The notes: generated by a model not told the origin, from the letters alone. Shown: positions 1-9,206, numbered from the stretch's first letter. The stretch is DNA of 64,000 nt from Candidatus Oscillochloris fontis (GCF_004138135.1 NZ_RYFD01000007.1:56695-120694), one strand, 5' to 3'. Translations and numbers: made by a program.

Positions 1-713
1 CGCCCCGCAAATCGCCGTAGGATCATCGCGACTACCACAAAGGCCGCCAGAATCTGGATGAGTGCCAGCCAAGGCGGTACAATCCCCGTCGGCAGCACAG
101 CCAAGAGCATGATTGCCAAGAGGGCGGCACTGGCCACATCGCGCGCTAGGGTACTGAGGTGGCGCAACGCTAGGGGTAGGCCAGCATCAAGCCCCGATCC
201 ATTCAGGCTGACCTCGTCGTCAAATGGCCCCCAGCCCACTGCAAGCGGGAAGCCCACCACCGCCGTTGCCAGAGCCAACAGGTGAGTGGGAAGGGCCGCC
301 AAGCTCCAGGTGTCATGAACAGTGAGCGCACTGCCCAGTGCGAGCCAGAGGAATGTGCGCCCAAAGACCCCGATCTGCGCCCGTCGCGCTGCGGCGCGCA
401 CCACTTTGGGAACGCCCGCCCCTAGTGCCGAGGCGAGTGGCAGCAGAAAGGCGATCTCCATAGCCGCCCAACTCCACACCCACCCATGGATCGCCCGCGC
501 TGGGTGGTAGGGCCATGGGAAGCCCGCTAACCCCACCCCCGCCGCAACCATCCCCACGAGACACGCCAGACCCTCCCGCGAACGCAGCGCTTCACCGAGA
601 TGCATGCTCCCCGCCGCTCCTCCCAGCACGCGCCGGTAGAGCATCCCCAAGCCTATTGCGAACAGCAAGCCGGGGTAGGCCAACCCCGCGACAAGAACCA
701 GGATACGATCCAT
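1..713 (-). CDS. NuoH/HyfC-like membrane subunit, partial (runs off left edge)
   Basis: About 237 codons are visible before the window ends, so the gene is incomplete at its 3' end. The ATG at 713 is preceded by a strong AGGAGG ribosome site that overlaps the end of the upstream gene. The product is highly hydrophobic with several membrane spans. A segment near residues 165-200 (G-P-F-D-D-E, then a long helix) resembles the loop and helix of NuoH/HyfC, the subunit linking the membrane arm to the hydrophilic arm in complex I and group 4 hydrogenases. It is the last visible gene of a five-gene minus-strand operon. The expected small (NuoB-like) subunit and ferredoxin-type subunits are not in view and may lie further left. 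The family call rests on overall pattern and context, so it is moderate. Confidence 0.55.
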   Translation of the reverse strand, partial: MDRILVLVAGLAYPGLLFAIGLGMLYRRVLGGAAGSMHLGEALRSREGLACLVGMVAAGVGLAGFPWPYHPARAIHGWVWSWAAMEIAFLLPLASALGAGVPKVVRAAARRAQIGVFGRTFLWLALGSALTVHDTWSLAALPTHLLALATAVVGFPLAVGWGPFDDEVSLNGSGLDAGLPLALRHLSTLARDVASAALLAIMLLAVLPTGIVPPWLALIQILAAFVVVAMILRRFAG

Positions 714-730
714 CTTCGCCTGCCTCCTGC

Positions 731-2182
731 CTATAACGCCCGAATAAAGGCCAACTCGCGGATAACCCCATCAATATTGGCCAATAACGGACCCGGATAG
801 AGGCCAATCGCTAAACAGATCAAGACCAGGGTTATCGTCAACGCGGCAGCACTGGTTGGCTCTGGGGCCAAGCGCCGTGGCGCTGGCCGATCCAGTTCGG
901 TCTCGCCTAGCATCAATGGCTCAGGCGCCGCCTCATCCTCGCCGGGGCCGAGCAACCGCTCCTGCGCCATCCGCGCTAACGCCAACCCCGCCAACAGTGT
1001 CGCGCCCAACAAGACCAACAATTCGACCCAACTCTGCTCGGCGGCGGCTTGATAGATCAGCAGCCGACTCATCGCCCCACCCAAGGGCGGCATCCCGATC
1101 AATGCCAAGCCACCCGCCAGAAACCCCGCCCCCGCCACCGGCCAGCGCCGAAGCAGATCGCGCCGCACCACCCCCGGCGGACGCCCATCGGGGCGCTCAA
1201 GCAACGCCAAACTGACCAGTAATAGCACGACCGCCAGGGTCTGGTTTAAGGCTCCAAACACCGCCCCGGCCAGCCCCAGGCTCGATACCGAGGCCAAACC
1301 ATAAAAGACCATCCCGCCATCGTAGAGGATGAGATAGGCCATACTGCGCCGCAGCGAGTCGCCGCCCAATGCCATCCCCGCCCCCAGCACGGCGCTGAAC
1401 AATGCCCCCATCCGCAACACCATCAGCGGGCCTTCATTCTCGACCAGGAGCGTTGGGAAGCTCTGAAAGACCAGCAACAACACCAGCATACTGCTCGTAT
1501 TGAGTAGCGTTACCACGATCACCACCACCAACAGCGAGGCATGCTCCATCAGATCAACCAACCAGGCGTGGAAGGGGATGAGCGCCATCCGCAGCGCAAA
1601 GCTCACCGCTAGCAACGCCAAAATGAAGCGCACCAGCGAAATCCGCCCCGGTAGCTCGCCGGGGCGGAAGATGTCGGTCAGCACAAACGCGATATACATC
1701 AGGATGGCCGCAAGCACCATCAACACCATATACTTCAGCGCCGCCGCAATCGTGCGTGTCCCCACCAGACTCCCCGTATCCACCGGGAGATCCACAATCG
1801 CCAACACCGCACTCAGCCCAGTCAGGCCGAGCAGTAGGGTGGTTAGGAAGGTGTTCTGCAAGAGCAGTACCGCACACACCTCGCTCAGCAGCAGCAAGAC
1901 GGCGGGAATAAAGTTTTCACCATGGGGTAAGTGCCATGCCGCCACAAAGGCAAAGCCACTAATCGCCAAAAAGAGCAGCATGAACATCCGGTTGAGCGAA
2001 CTGAGCATCATAGTGATCCCCAGAAAGCGCGTCGGATCATCGAGCGGGATCTGGGTCGCCACCAGCATCAGTGTGATCACCGTGCCCAAGCCGACAAAGA
2101 TCACCTGACCACTATTCTTCCGTAACACAAAGGTACTTAGTGCCATTGTGATCGGAAAAAAGATGAGCAAAAGGTAGAGCAT
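731..2182 (-). CDS. NuoN/HyfF-like antiporter-type membrane subunit, degenerate
   Basis: A 483-residue polytopic membrane protein with about 14 predicted helices, of the Mrp antiporter/NuoLMN superfamily that forms proton channels in complex I-like enzymes. Around residue 210 the sequence P-F-H-A-W-L matches the conserved start of the P-F-H-x-W-x-P-D-A segment. The proline-rich continuation is missing, and the helix that normally carries the channel lysine reads T-L-L-N-T-S with no lysine. This suggests a channel that has lost, or moved, its proton-pumping residues, as in hydrogenase-related Ehr complexes. It sits between the NuoK-like and NuoH-like genes with a 9-bp gap upstream and 17 bp downstream. 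A charged tail segment near residues 405-445 (E-D-E-A-A-P-E-P) is presumably a loop before the last helix. Confidence 0.65.
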   Translation of the reverse strand: MLYLLLIFFPITMALSTFVLRKNSGQVIFVGLGTVITLMLVATQIPLDDPTRFLGITMMLSSLNRMFMLLFLAISGFAFVAAWHLPHGENFIPAVLLLLSEVCAVLLLQNTFLTTLLLGLTGLSAVLAIVDLPVDTGSLVGTRTIAAALKYMVLMVLAAILMYIAFVLTDIFRPGELPGRISLVRFILALLAVSFALRMALIPFHAWLVDLMEHASLLVVVIVVTLLNTSSMLVLLLVFQSFPTLLVENEGPLMVLRMGALFSAVLGAGMALGGDSLRRSMAYLILYDGGMVFYGLASVSSLGLAGAVFGALNQTLAVVLLLVSLALLERPDGRPPGVVRRDLLRRWPVAGAGFLAGGLALIGMPPLGGAMSRLLIYQAAAEQSWVELLVLLGATLLAGLALARMAQERLLGPGEDEAAPEPLMLGETELDRPAPRRLAPEPTSAAALTITLVLICLAIGLYPGPLLANIDGVIRELAFIRAL

Positions 2183-2191
2183 ATCTATACG

Positions 2192-2917
2192 CTAGCGCTT
2201 GTAGAGTTCATTCAAATCAAGGGTCTTGAGCCGCCCATAGAGCAGGCCACTCAGATAGGCGATGGCCAACGCCAACAGAATGTGCAGGTGGCTCAGCAAG
2301 GCCATCGGGAAGATATTCAATCCACTCGCGTTAGGCGTACTGACCACAATCGTATAGAGCACATCCACACCACTCGCACACAGCAACAGCCCCAAGCCGA
2401 TCTTGAGCAGATCACTCGCTGTGGCGATGGTAAAGACTCCCGTGAGCAGCAGCCAGTACCACGCAAAATCGGCGGCTGGGGTAGGCGCAATCGCATAGAC
2501 CCACGGTAGCGTGGCACTCGCAAAGAGCGCCAACACCCCGGCCCAAAACGGCACCACATAATCACTCAGATGGAACGGATCGGTAGCGCGTTGGCGCTGA
2601 GCAGCGCGAGCAGCACGGCGCAACTCCGATAAACCAAACTCATCCAGCGCCTCAAGACCATAGTCCCGCGAGAAGGTGAGCGCCGTAATCGCCAGGATCG
2701 CCGTCACCGCAACCCCCGTGATCACCTTCACGGCAACCAACGTCCCGATTTGAGCCAAGACGCTCGCGTTGGCCAACACCGACTGTTGTTCAAACATAAA
2801 GAGCGCACGGATGATATAGTTGAGCAGCAGCGCAGTGATCGTCAGACGCCAATCACGAAAGAGCAGCACCACGGCTGCCGTCACCCCTAGCCCAATCAGG
2901 AACCAGTTTATATCCAT
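2192..2917 (-). CDS. HyfE/NuoK-like membrane subunit
   Basis: A 241-residue membrane protein. The first half has three hydrophobic segments. A basic, soluble loop follows (residues about 95-115, R-R-A-A-R-A-A-Q-R-Q-R). The second half contains D-L-L-K-I-G-L-G-L-L-L-C-A-S-G-V-D, which resembles the NuoK/MrpC-type helix pair seen in HyfE. HyfE-type subunits are accessory membrane proteins of group 4 hydrogenases. Position supports the call: it lies 3 bp after a NuoL-like gene and 9 bp before a NuoN-like gene. No catalytic motif is expected. The assignment is by hydropathy, this one motif and operon order. Confidence 0.5.
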   Translation of the reverse strand: MDINWFLIGLGVTAAVVLLFRDWRLTITALLLNYIIRALFMFEQQSVLANASVLAQIGTLVAVKVITGVAVTAILAITALTFSRDYGLEALDEFGLSELRRAARAAQRQRATDPFHLSDYVVPFWAGVLALFASATLPWVYAIAPTPAADFAWYWLLLTGVFTIATASDLLKIGLGLLLCASGVDVLYTIVVSTPNASGLNIFPMALLSHLHILLALAIAYLSGLLYGRLKTLDLNELYKR

Positions 2918-2920
2918 AGC

Positions 2921-4642
2921 TTATTGTGCCATCAACAGCATGACGGTGAGCAACGCCATCAGAACCCCCAACAGGTAATAGCGCTGTTCAAAGACCGACA
3001 TGACCATCTGGAGCAGGCGACTTGCCGCCAGCATCCCATTCCACAGCCATCCAAATAGCGCATCAGTACGCCCGAACCAAGCGAAGGGACGCAGACTCTG
3101 CGCCAACCCGTCAGCCGCGAGTTGTACCGGTGCCTCTTCAGGATCACACACAATGTCACGTACCACAGGTAAACGCATGAACAACCATACCCCGCCCGCG
3201 ATCAACAGGCCGATCACCAAGGTTGCCACCTGAACAGTGACACTGATCGGCAAGCTCTCAGGGGCAGCGGGAAGCAGGTGTAACCATGCTTGCCACGCCA
3301 CTTGGGGGGCCAAGCCAAAGATCAGCAGTGGGAGCAACACCACCATCCCCGACAGCGGATCAAAGCGCCCGGAGGCCGGCGGACGGCTGCGCAGGCCAGG
3401 AGCGGGCCAGAAACGCGCCAGGGGCAGCAGCAGGGCCAGACCTAACAAGGCATGCCCCACCACCACCAGCGGCATCGCCCACGCCGCCTGCGCCAACAAT
3501 GCCTCGAAGAGCCACGAACGTCCCCAGAACCCCCACAGAGGAGGGAGGCCCACCGCTGCCAAGGAAGCCCCGATCCAGAGCGTGCCACTCCACTTTAAGC
3601 GCGGCCCCGGCTCCGTCTCCGCAAAGGTGTCGCTGCCCGTATTACGTTCGAGATCGACCACCGCCGCCGCCGCCGCAATCGTGGCCAGCATCAGGTTGAG
3701 CAGCAACGCCGGGCCAGCCAACGTGGCGAATGGGCCACTCAGGCCCGCCGCGATCACCACGAGGCTGGCTTGGGTACTACTCACCCAACCCAGCAATGGG
3801 TGTAAGCGCCGTTCACCATATGCCGCCGCTGCGCTTGCGATGCTGCCCAACGCCCCCACACCGACCATCGTCATCGCCCAACTAGTAGGCAGATTGGGCA
3901 GCGCATCAACCAAGCGCAATAGATAGCCCAGGCCCAACATGGGGAACAGGAGGCCATAGATCAACGCCCCCAGCGGAGCCGGGGCCGTTACCGCCTCGTC
4001 ACGCGCCATGCCCAACGGGGCCACTCCAGTGATCGCCAGTACCGCCAAGAGGATCGCTAAAGCCAGACCAGGGGCCGGGAGTTCACCATCCGCCAGTGCC
4101 GCCCGTGCGCCCAGCAGCGCACCCAGCAATAGCCCACTCGCCAGCAAGCCCAGCGCCAACCCACGGGGCAAGCCATTCGGCTCCACCACTGTCCCGGTTG
4201 AACGCAACGCAGCATAGCTAGACATCACCACCACCGCCCAGGCCAAGGGGGTAAACATCGAGAAGGGCGGAGCCGCTTGCACCAACAGGGTCGCCGCCGT
4301 TGCCAAACTGGCCCAGCCAAAGATGCCGCCAAAGTCGCGCACCTTGGGCGCAATCGCCGCCGCTAATGCCGCCAATGCCAACCCCGCCCCCCATAGCAGC
4401 GCCACGACCAACGCGACGTATCCGGCTGGCACCTGCCCCGCTACCTCGAAGGTGGCCGAACCAACCTGATAGGTCGGGAAGACCAGATCGGGTAAGGCGG
4501 TCGGGAAGAGGAACATCAAGAGGCCGCTCAGACCCAAGAGTGCCGCTACCCCCAAGCCGAGTTGGCGGGTGGGCACCAAACGGCTCAGCCCGACACAGGC
4601 CGCCGCGACGATCAGTAATAGAATGACGACGATAACTAGCAT
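2921..4642 (-). CDS. NuoL/HyfB-like antiporter-type membrane subunit, degenerate
   Basis: A 573-residue protein made almost entirely of hydrophobic helices, of the NuoL/MrpA/HyfB superfamily. Residues about 216-245 (A-P-A-P-L-G-A-L-I-Y-G, then G-Y-L-L-R-L) align with the hallmark A-P-T-P-V-S-A-L-I-H-A segment. The conserved histidine and the nearby channel lysine are replaced by neutral residues. In complex I this region lines the proton half-channel, so ion pumping may be altered or lost. It starts 21 bp after the large-subunit gene and its stop is 3 bp from the next start, consistent with one operon. The C-terminal part (residues about 480-573) holds a soluble loop and a final helix, as in long NuoL proteins. 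Confidence 0.65.
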   Translation of the reverse strand: MLVIVVILLLIVAAACVGLSRLVPTRQLGLGVAALLGLSGLLMFLFPTALPDLVFPTYQVGSATFEVAGQVPAGYVALVVALLWGAGLALAALAAAIAPKVRDFGGIFGWASLATAATLLVQAAPPFSMFTPLAWAVVVMSSYAALRSTGTVVEPNGLPRGLALGLLASGLLLGALLGARAALADGELPAPGLALAILLAVLAITGVAPLGMARDEAVTAPAPLGALIYGLLFPMLGLGYLLRLVDALPNLPTSWAMTMVGVGALGSIASAAAAYGERRLHPLLGWVSSTQASLVVIAAGLSGPFATLAGPALLLNLMLATIAAAAAVVDLERNTGSDTFAETEPGPRLKWSGTLWIGASLAAVGLPPLWGFWGRSWLFEALLAQAAWAMPLVVVGHALLGLALLLPLARFWPAPGLRSRPPASGRFDPLSGMVVLLPLLIFGLAPQVAWQAWLHLLPAAPESLPISVTVQVATLVIGLLIAGGVWLFMRLPVVRDIVCDPEEAPVQLAADGLAQSLRPFAWFGRTDALFGWLWNGMLAASRLLQMVMSVFEQRYYLLGVLMALLTVMLLMAQ

Positions 4643-4663
4643 AGGTCTTTCAGATCTCTTGCG

Positions 4664-5734
4664 CTACGCATCACGTAACGCCTGACACGCACTGCACGGG
4701 TCAGTGGAAAGCGCAATCAGCAGCGCATCATCGGGAGCCGCCTGGAGCAGAAGGGTGCGCGCCAAGAGGCGATCAAACTGCGGAGCCACTTCGACCCAGT
4801 AGTTCAGTTCGCCCTTGGCATCTCCCTCCACCCGGTAGCGCAACGCCCCGCGTGGGGCTTCGACTGTCGCCTCGGCCTGCGCCACCGGCAGGCTGTTGGG
4901 AAGTTCAACCATCACCGCCCCATCAGGCAGATTGTCGAGCGCTCGGTCACTCAGTTTCAGGCTCTCCAACACTTCGAGCAACAAGAGCACCAAGCGCGAG
5001 TAGACATCGCCACTCGCCTGCACAATCATCTGGGGCGCAAGCGCCGCATACGCCCCATAGGGCGCATCCAGACGCACATCGGTCTTCAGCCCCGAAGCCC
5101 GCGCCAACGGGCCACTCAGGCGAAATTGCGCCGCTGCGGTCTCACTCAGGCTACCCACCGCCACCGTGCGCGCCAGAATCAGGCGCTGATCAATCACCCG
5201 ATCCGTCAGCCGGAAGATCGCGTCACTCAATCCAGCCATCAGGCTGCGCAGATCAGCACAATCGGCCGCCGTCGGGTCGCGCCGGATGCCCCCCGGTACC
5301 ACCAGAACCCCCTCGGCGACGTTGCCTACCAACTGCGCTAAGCCCTGGCTCAGGCGTGTTCGTAACTCGGCCAGGGTTGCGGCGGTGGTGGCAATGCCCA
5401 TGAGTGCGAAGATCGCTTCCAGAGTCGTCAGGTGTGAGATGGCACGCTCACATTCGGCAGCCACGAGGCGTACCCGTGAGGCGCGTAAGGGCAGACTGAC
5501 TCCCAAGAGCGACTCGACAGCCAGCGCAAAAGCAAGACTGTGGGCTTGGCTACAGGTGGGGCAACTCTGGGCCACCTCCTGAATCGGAGAGAGCTTGCTC
5601 ACGGAACGTGAACGGAGGGGCAGATCGAGCCGATATTCAACATCGGTAATCTGCTCAGCCACCACCTTCAATACGAGCCGTTGCGGGCCACGCCATGCCG
5701 CTACAGCCGGTTCAAGCGACAAAATATATGTCAC
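4664..5734 (-). CDS. Group 4 [NiFe]-hydrogenase-like / NuoD-like large subunit
   Basis: A 356-residue protein of the NuoD/HycE large-subunit superfamily, which carries the [NiFe] site in hydrogenases and part of the quinone site in complex I. The GTG at 5734 is chosen as start because a GGAG site sits 6 nt upstream; an ATG 12 codons earlier is open but lacks a site. The N-terminal half has S-C-P-T-C-S-Q-A-H (Cys58, Cys61, His65), matching the C-x-x-C-x-x-x-H signature. The C-terminus reads D-P-C-S-A-C (Cys347, Cys350), matching D-P-C-x-x-C. All four metal-ligand cysteines are therefore present, but the Arg and Gly of the usual R-x-C-G-x-C are absent. The protein ends six residues after the last cysteine, so there is no tail for endopeptidase maturation. 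Confidence 0.7.
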   Translation of the reverse strand: MTYILSLEPAVAAWRGPQRLVLKVVAEQITDVEYRLDLPLRSRSVSKLSPIQEVAQSCPTCSQAHSLAFALAVESLLGVSLPLRASRVRLVAAECERAISHLTTLEAIFALMGIATTAATLAELRTRLSQGLAQLVGNVAEGVLVVPGGIRRDPTAADCADLRSLMAGLSDAIFRLTDRVIDQRLILARTVAVGSLSETAAAQFRLSGPLARASGLKTDVRLDAPYGAYAALAPQMIVQASGDVYSRLVLLLLEVLESLKLSDRALDNLPDGAVMVELPNSLPVAQAEATVEAPRGALRYRVEGDAKGELNYWVEVAPQFDRLLARTLLLQAAPDDALLIALSTDPCSACQALRDA

Positions 5735-5842
5735 GCATATCTCCACAAGGAAGTAGGAAGCCACAAGCAAGGGGTATCAGAACCCGTAGCATTCATATGA
5801 GGAACCAGAATCCTGCCACCTACCCGCTGGCTTTCGCTTCTC

Positions 5843-5855
5843 AACGCCAATTATA
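5843..5855 (-). promoter_or_regulatory. Candidate extended -10 promoter for the hydrogenase-like operon
   Basis: On the minus strand TGGTATAAT (TATAAT at 5855-5850) is a perfect extended -10 element, about 110 nt upstream of the GTG start at 5734. No good -35 is visible at 16-18 nt spacing, which an extended -10 can tolerate. The same intergenic space must also hold the promoter of the divergent malic enzyme gene. Confidence 0.4.
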
Positions 5856-5939
5856 CCATACCACCCGCCGCAAAACCTGTGGTACCATGCATGGGCAAGG
5901 GCCACGCTGTGGCCTCTCAATCTGATGAAAGGGATTCCC

Positions 5940-7361
5940 ATGTCCGCCGGAGTGGCCTATACTCTCACTCTGCGCTGCGAAATCCAGAACCAGCCCGGAA
6001 TGCTCGGTCGTATCACCACCATTATTGGTGACCACGGCGGCGATATTGGGGCCGTTGATATTGTTCGCGCTGAACGCAATTGCGTGGTGCGCGATATTAC
6101 TGTGCGGGTTCAGGATGAAAACCATGGCGAACGCCTGGTGGGCGCGATCAACACCACCCCTGGGGTGCGTGTCATTCGGGTGAGCGACCGTGTTCTGCTC
6201 GCCCATATCGGCGGGAAACTGGCGGTGCAGAGTCGGGTGCCGCTGAAGACCCGTGATGATCTCTCGATTGCCTATACCCCCGGTGTCGCACGTGTCTGTA
6301 AGGCTATCGGTGATGATCTCAGCAAAGCGTTCACCTATACCTGGAAGCGCAATAGCGTGGCGGTGGTGAGCGATGGCAGCGCCATCTTGGGCCTCGGCAA
6401 TCTTGGCCCCGAAGCCGCAATGCCAGTGATGGAGGGCAAGGCCATTCTCTTCAAGGAACTGGCCGATATTGATGCCGTCCCGATCTGTCTACGTTCACAG
6501 AACCCTGACATTATTATTCAGACGGTCGAACAGCTCACCCCCAGTTTCGGCGGGATTAACCTGGAAGATATTGCCTCTCCAAGCTGCTTCATCGTCGAGG
6601 GTCGCCTGCACGAGAGCCTCGATATTCCAGTCATGCACGACGATCAGCACGGGACGGCGGTAGTGGTGCTGGCCGCCCTGCGCAACGCGCTACGGATTGT
6701 CGGCAAGCCAATCAAAGATGTACGTGCGGTCGTCAATGGGGTCGGCGCTGCCGGTACCGCGATCATCCGCGCCCTACTCGAAGCCGGAATCGGTGATGTC
6801 ACCCCGGTTGATCGCTATGGGATCATCCTTAGTGGCGATGACGCCCGCCAGACACCCATGCAGCGCATCATCGCCTCGCAGACCAACCGCGACCGCCGCA
6901 GCGGCGATCTGGCTACCGCAATGGCTGGGGCCGATGTCTTTATCGGGGTCTCCCAGGGCAATATCCTCACCCCTGAGATGGTGCAAAGTATGGATCACGA
7001 CCCGATCATCTTCGCGTTAGCCAACCCCACCCCCGAAGGTGATCCCGATATGTTGCGCCACTATGCGCGCGTCGTCGCTACCGGTCGCTCCGATCAGCCC
7101 AACCAGATCAATAACGTGCTCTGCTTCCCCGGTATCTTCCGGGGTGCCCTCGATGTCCACGCCACCAAGATGACCTCCGGCATGCGCCTAGCTGCCGCCG
7201 AAGCCCTCGCCTCCGTCATCCCTCCCGATGAGGTGAACGAGGAGTATATCATCCCCAGTGTCTTCAACCGCCACGTCGTCCCCATGATTGCCCACGCTGT
7301 GGCCCAGACCGCGATTGATGAGGGGGTGGCCCGCCGCACCCACATTCCGACCAATTCGTGA
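5940..7361 (+). CDS. Malic enzyme with N-terminal ACT domain
   Basis: A 473-residue enzyme expected to convert malate to pyruvate and CO2 with NAD(P)+. The ATG at 5940 is preferred over an in-frame ATG five codons earlier because a GAAAGGG site lies 6 nt upstream of it. Residues about 7-80 form an ACT domain ([15 protein letters not shown]), a small-molecule sensing fold often binding amino acids. The catalytic part follows: Y-T-P-G-V-A-R-V-C near residue 105, the H-D-D-Q-H-G-T metal/substrate segment near 235, and a Rossmann fold with N-G-V-G-A-A-G-T near 270. It is a single-gene unit, divergent from the hydrogenase-like operon and convergent with the acyltransferase. The ACT domain suggests allosteric control of flux between C4 acids and pyruvate; the ligand cannot be read from sequence. 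Confidence 0.88.
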   Translation: MSAGVAYTLTLRCEIQNQPGMLGRITTIIGDHGGDIGAVDIVRAERNCVVRDITVRVQDENHGERLVGAINTTPGVRVIRVSDRVLLAHIGGKLAVQSRVPLKTRDDLSIAYTPGVARVCKAIGDDLSKAFTYTWKRNSVAVVSDGSAILGLGNLGPEAAMPVMEGKAILFKELADIDAVPICLRSQNPDIIIQTVEQLTPSFGGINLEDIASPSCFIVEGRLHESLDIPVMHDDQHGTAVVVLAALRNALRIVGKPIKDVRAVVNGVGAAGTAIIRALLEAGIGDVTPVDRYGIILSGDDARQTPMQRIIASQTNRDRRSGDLATAMAGADVFIGVSQGNILTPEMVQSMDHDPIIFALANPTPEGDPDMLRHYARVVATGRSDQPNQINNVLCFPGIFRGALDVHATKMTSGMRLAAAEALASVIPPDEVNEEYIIPSVFNRHVVPMIAHAVAQTAIDEGVARRTHIPTNS

Positions 7362-7383
7362 TATAGGATGGGGTGGACGTAAC

Positions 7384-7429
7384 GTAGAGACGCAAAATCT
7401 TGCGTCTCTACTAGATTTTGCGTCTCTAC
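7384..7429. repeat. R1-family palindromic repeat between convergent genes
   Basis: A perfect hairpin with arms GTAGAGACGCAA and its complement (7384-7411) is followed by another reverse arm (7412-7429). It lies between the malic enzyme and acyltransferase genes, which converge here. The reverse arm supplies the acyltransferase stop codon TAG (7428-7426). It may act as a bidirectional terminator, though no long T-run follows. Confidence 0.8.
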
Positions 7430-8061
7430 CTACCCGACTGCTTCGCTAACGCCTGCCACTTCTCAATCGCCATCCCCTGGCCCCGAACCTGAATCGTGTT
7501 GGCCGGAATATCCCGGTAGACCACCTCGCCCGCCGAGATCACTGCGCCCTTGCCAATCCGCACTCCCGGCATGATCGTCGCCCGCGCCCCGATCCATGCC
7601 CCATCCTCGATCACCACCGGGAAGGAGTCATACTCCCCGGCGCGCCCCGTCTCCGGGCCAACCGCGTGGGTGCCGGTCATGATCATAACCTCTGGGCCAA
7701 TCCCGACCCCGTTTCCAATCGTGATGCTCTGGCTAAGATCCAGGTGGCAGTTGATATTGATCCACGAGTGTTCACCAATCGTGAGCCGCTGCGTGATCTT
7801 GCCGCGCCCATAGATACGGGGCATGCCATAGAAGCCCGCTGTATGTCCGATCTTAAAGCCAAGTCCGCGCAGAACCGCAGCGCGCACTTGGCCAAAAGTG
7901 AAGCGCGGGATCGGTGCTAATACCATACGGGCCAGGATCACTCTGGGCTGGATCTGCGAGAATTGATCATGCAGATAGTGCGCCATTCGCTGCGCCCACG
8001 AGGGATCAGCAACCTTGTTACCACGCTCCTGCTCAGTAAGCACATTCAGTGAGCTTTCCAC
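7426..8061 (-). CDS. Hexapeptide-repeat acyltransferase (left-handed beta-helix)
   Basis: A 211-residue protein of the maltose/galactoside O-acetyltransferase type. These transferases move an acetyl or other acyl group from acyl-CoA (or acyl-ACP) to a sugar hydroxyl or amine. From residue about 85 onward there are regular hexapeptide turns (for example I-T-I-G-N-G-V-G-I-G, then V-I-E-D-G-A-W-I-G-A). G-T-H-A-V-G near residue 130 contains the likely catalytic histidine. The N-terminal 80 residues are a helical cap. It is the last gene of the accessory operon, next to a lipoprotein with an SGNH-like fold, which fits a role in modifying a surface glycan. The stop codon lies inside an R1 repeat, so the last codons may have been set by that repeat. 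Confidence 0.8.
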   Translation of the reverse strand: MESSLNVLTEQERGNKVADPSWAQRMAHYLHDQFSQIQPRVILARMVLAPIPRFTFGQVRAAVLRGLGFKIGHTAGFYGMPRIYGRGKITQRLTIGEHSWININCHLDLSQSITIGNGVGIGPEVMIMTGTHAVGPETGRAGEYDSFPVVIEDGAWIGARATIMPGVRIGKGAVISAGEVVYRDIPANTIQVRGQGMAIEKWQALAKQSGR

Positions 8062-8103
8062 GGCATGCCCCCTTTTAACGTAGTGCCAACAGTATCCTTA
8101 CCA

Positions 8104-8901
8104 TCAGTTAAGTGTCGCCAAAAAGGCGATCAGCTTGCCCGCCACCACCCGCTGCCCCACGTCATTCAGATGGCCCCCATCATCCGTATAGGCACGCACC
8201 AGACACGGTACGGTCTCGCCACTCACCTTCATCGTGCATGTCGTACCATCAGCCGCCGTGGCCTCAACGGCAGCCAGATCAAAGAGCGCCCCGCTCTCGG
8301 CATAGCTCGCCCGCAGCAATTCATTGAACTGGTGACGCTTGGTGTTGGCGTTCACCTCCTGATTACGCCCCAACATGCCCTTGAGGAACCCCTTTGCGCC
8401 CTGATCAGGAGCCATCAGCGGCGTCGTGACATAGACAAACGTCGTGTCGGGGTAGTCACGTTGCAAAGCATCCATCGTCGCCTGGTAGGTCTTGAAGAGT
8501 TGCTCAACATCGGTCTGCTGATCAAAATCAACGTAGCAGAACTTGAAGAAGGCGATCTCAACCTGATCCCCTAGCCCCTCACGGATGAGACGGTCAAAGT
8601 CGGTCAGTTTGGCGAGCGGATCATAGTTCTGGCCCACCTCGGTATGCACGAAGGCTGCCGCCTGATCGTCCGTGCGCTCCGTCGGCGTCGTGATCGCCAT
8701 GGTCACATCGGGGTGCTGTTGCAAGATCGCCTCGACCCCCGTTATGATGTTCCAGCCCACCGACTGATGGCCAAAGAAGATCCGCTGCCCCGCCACACGC
8801 TGGAGATCCATCACTGCTACCTCTTGCGGCACCAGCGGCTGCCCACCACATCCAGCCAGAATGAGCAACGCCAGCCCGATCAACACCATCATTCGCCACA
8901 T
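8104..8901 (-). CDS. Lipoprotein with SGNH-hydrolase-like fold
   Basis: A 265-residue exported lipoprotein. The start at 8901 is chosen because GGGAG lies 8 nt upstream; an ATG six codons earlier directly abuts the stop of the acyl carrier protein gene. The signal segment M-V-L-I-G-L-A-L-L-I-L-A-G-C is a textbook lipobox, with Cys18 as the lipid anchor. The mature part has F-F-G-H-Q-S-V-G-W near residue 40 and D-D-G-G-H-L-N-D-V-G near residue 245. The latter matches the final Asp/His catalytic block of SGNH esterases. A clear G-D-S block is missing; H-Q-S may take its place. It could be a surface acyl-transfer or deacylation enzyme comparable in position to DltD or AlgX. The substrate is unknown. 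Confidence 0.6.
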   Translation of the reverse strand: MWRMMVLIGLALLILAGCGGQPLVPQEVAVMDLQRVAGQRIFFGHQSVGWNIITGVEAILQQHPDVTMAITTPTERTDDQAAAFVHTEVGQNYDPLAKLTDFDRLIREGLGDQVEIAFFKFCYVDFDQQTDVEQLFKTYQATMDALQRDYPDTTFVYVTTPLMAPDQGAKGFLKGMLGRNQEVNANTKRHQFNELLRASYAESGALFDLAAVEATAADGTTCTMKVSGETVPCLVRAYTDDGGHLNDVGQRVVAGKLIAFLATLN

Positions 8902-8919
8902 CAGCCCATCTCCCGTCAT

Positions 8920-9171
8920 CTAGCCTACTGGTATCCGCTGCTCAATATAGGCACTCAGACGCGCAATCGAATTGAAGTTCTCTGGCAACATATCCTCCGC
9001 CGGAACCTCCAAGCCAAAGGTCTCGGAGATGAAAAAGACCATCTCGATTACACCGGTCGAGTCGATAATTCCACTATCCAACAACGCGGTATCATCGGTC
9101 AGATCAACACTGGTGTCACCAAACAGACAGTTCTCAACCACAAATTCGCGGATGCGCTCATTGATCTCCAC
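8920..9171 (-). CDS. Acyl carrier protein
   Basis: An 83-residue acidic protein with a GTG start at 9171 and an AGGAGG site 6 nt upstream. The segment D-S-G-I-I-D-S-T-G-V-I-E-M contains the serine (in D-S-T) that would carry 4'-phosphopantetheine, followed by the usual hydrophobic helix. It is not the fatty-acid AcpP, whose motif reads D-S-L-D. It resembles stand-alone carrier proteins that work with a discrete AMP-forming ligase. The acyl-AMP ligase at the head of this operon is the obvious partner. Its stop codon touches an alternative start of the lipoprotein gene, indicating tight coupling. Confidence 0.85.
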   Translation of the reverse strand: MEINERIREFVVENCLFGDTSVDLTDDTALLDSGIIDSTGVIEMVFFISETFGLEVPAEDMLPENFNSIARLSAYIEQRIPVG

Positions 9172-9206
9172 AATAGTCCTCCTTTATTGATGATGAGGTC
9201 GCAACG

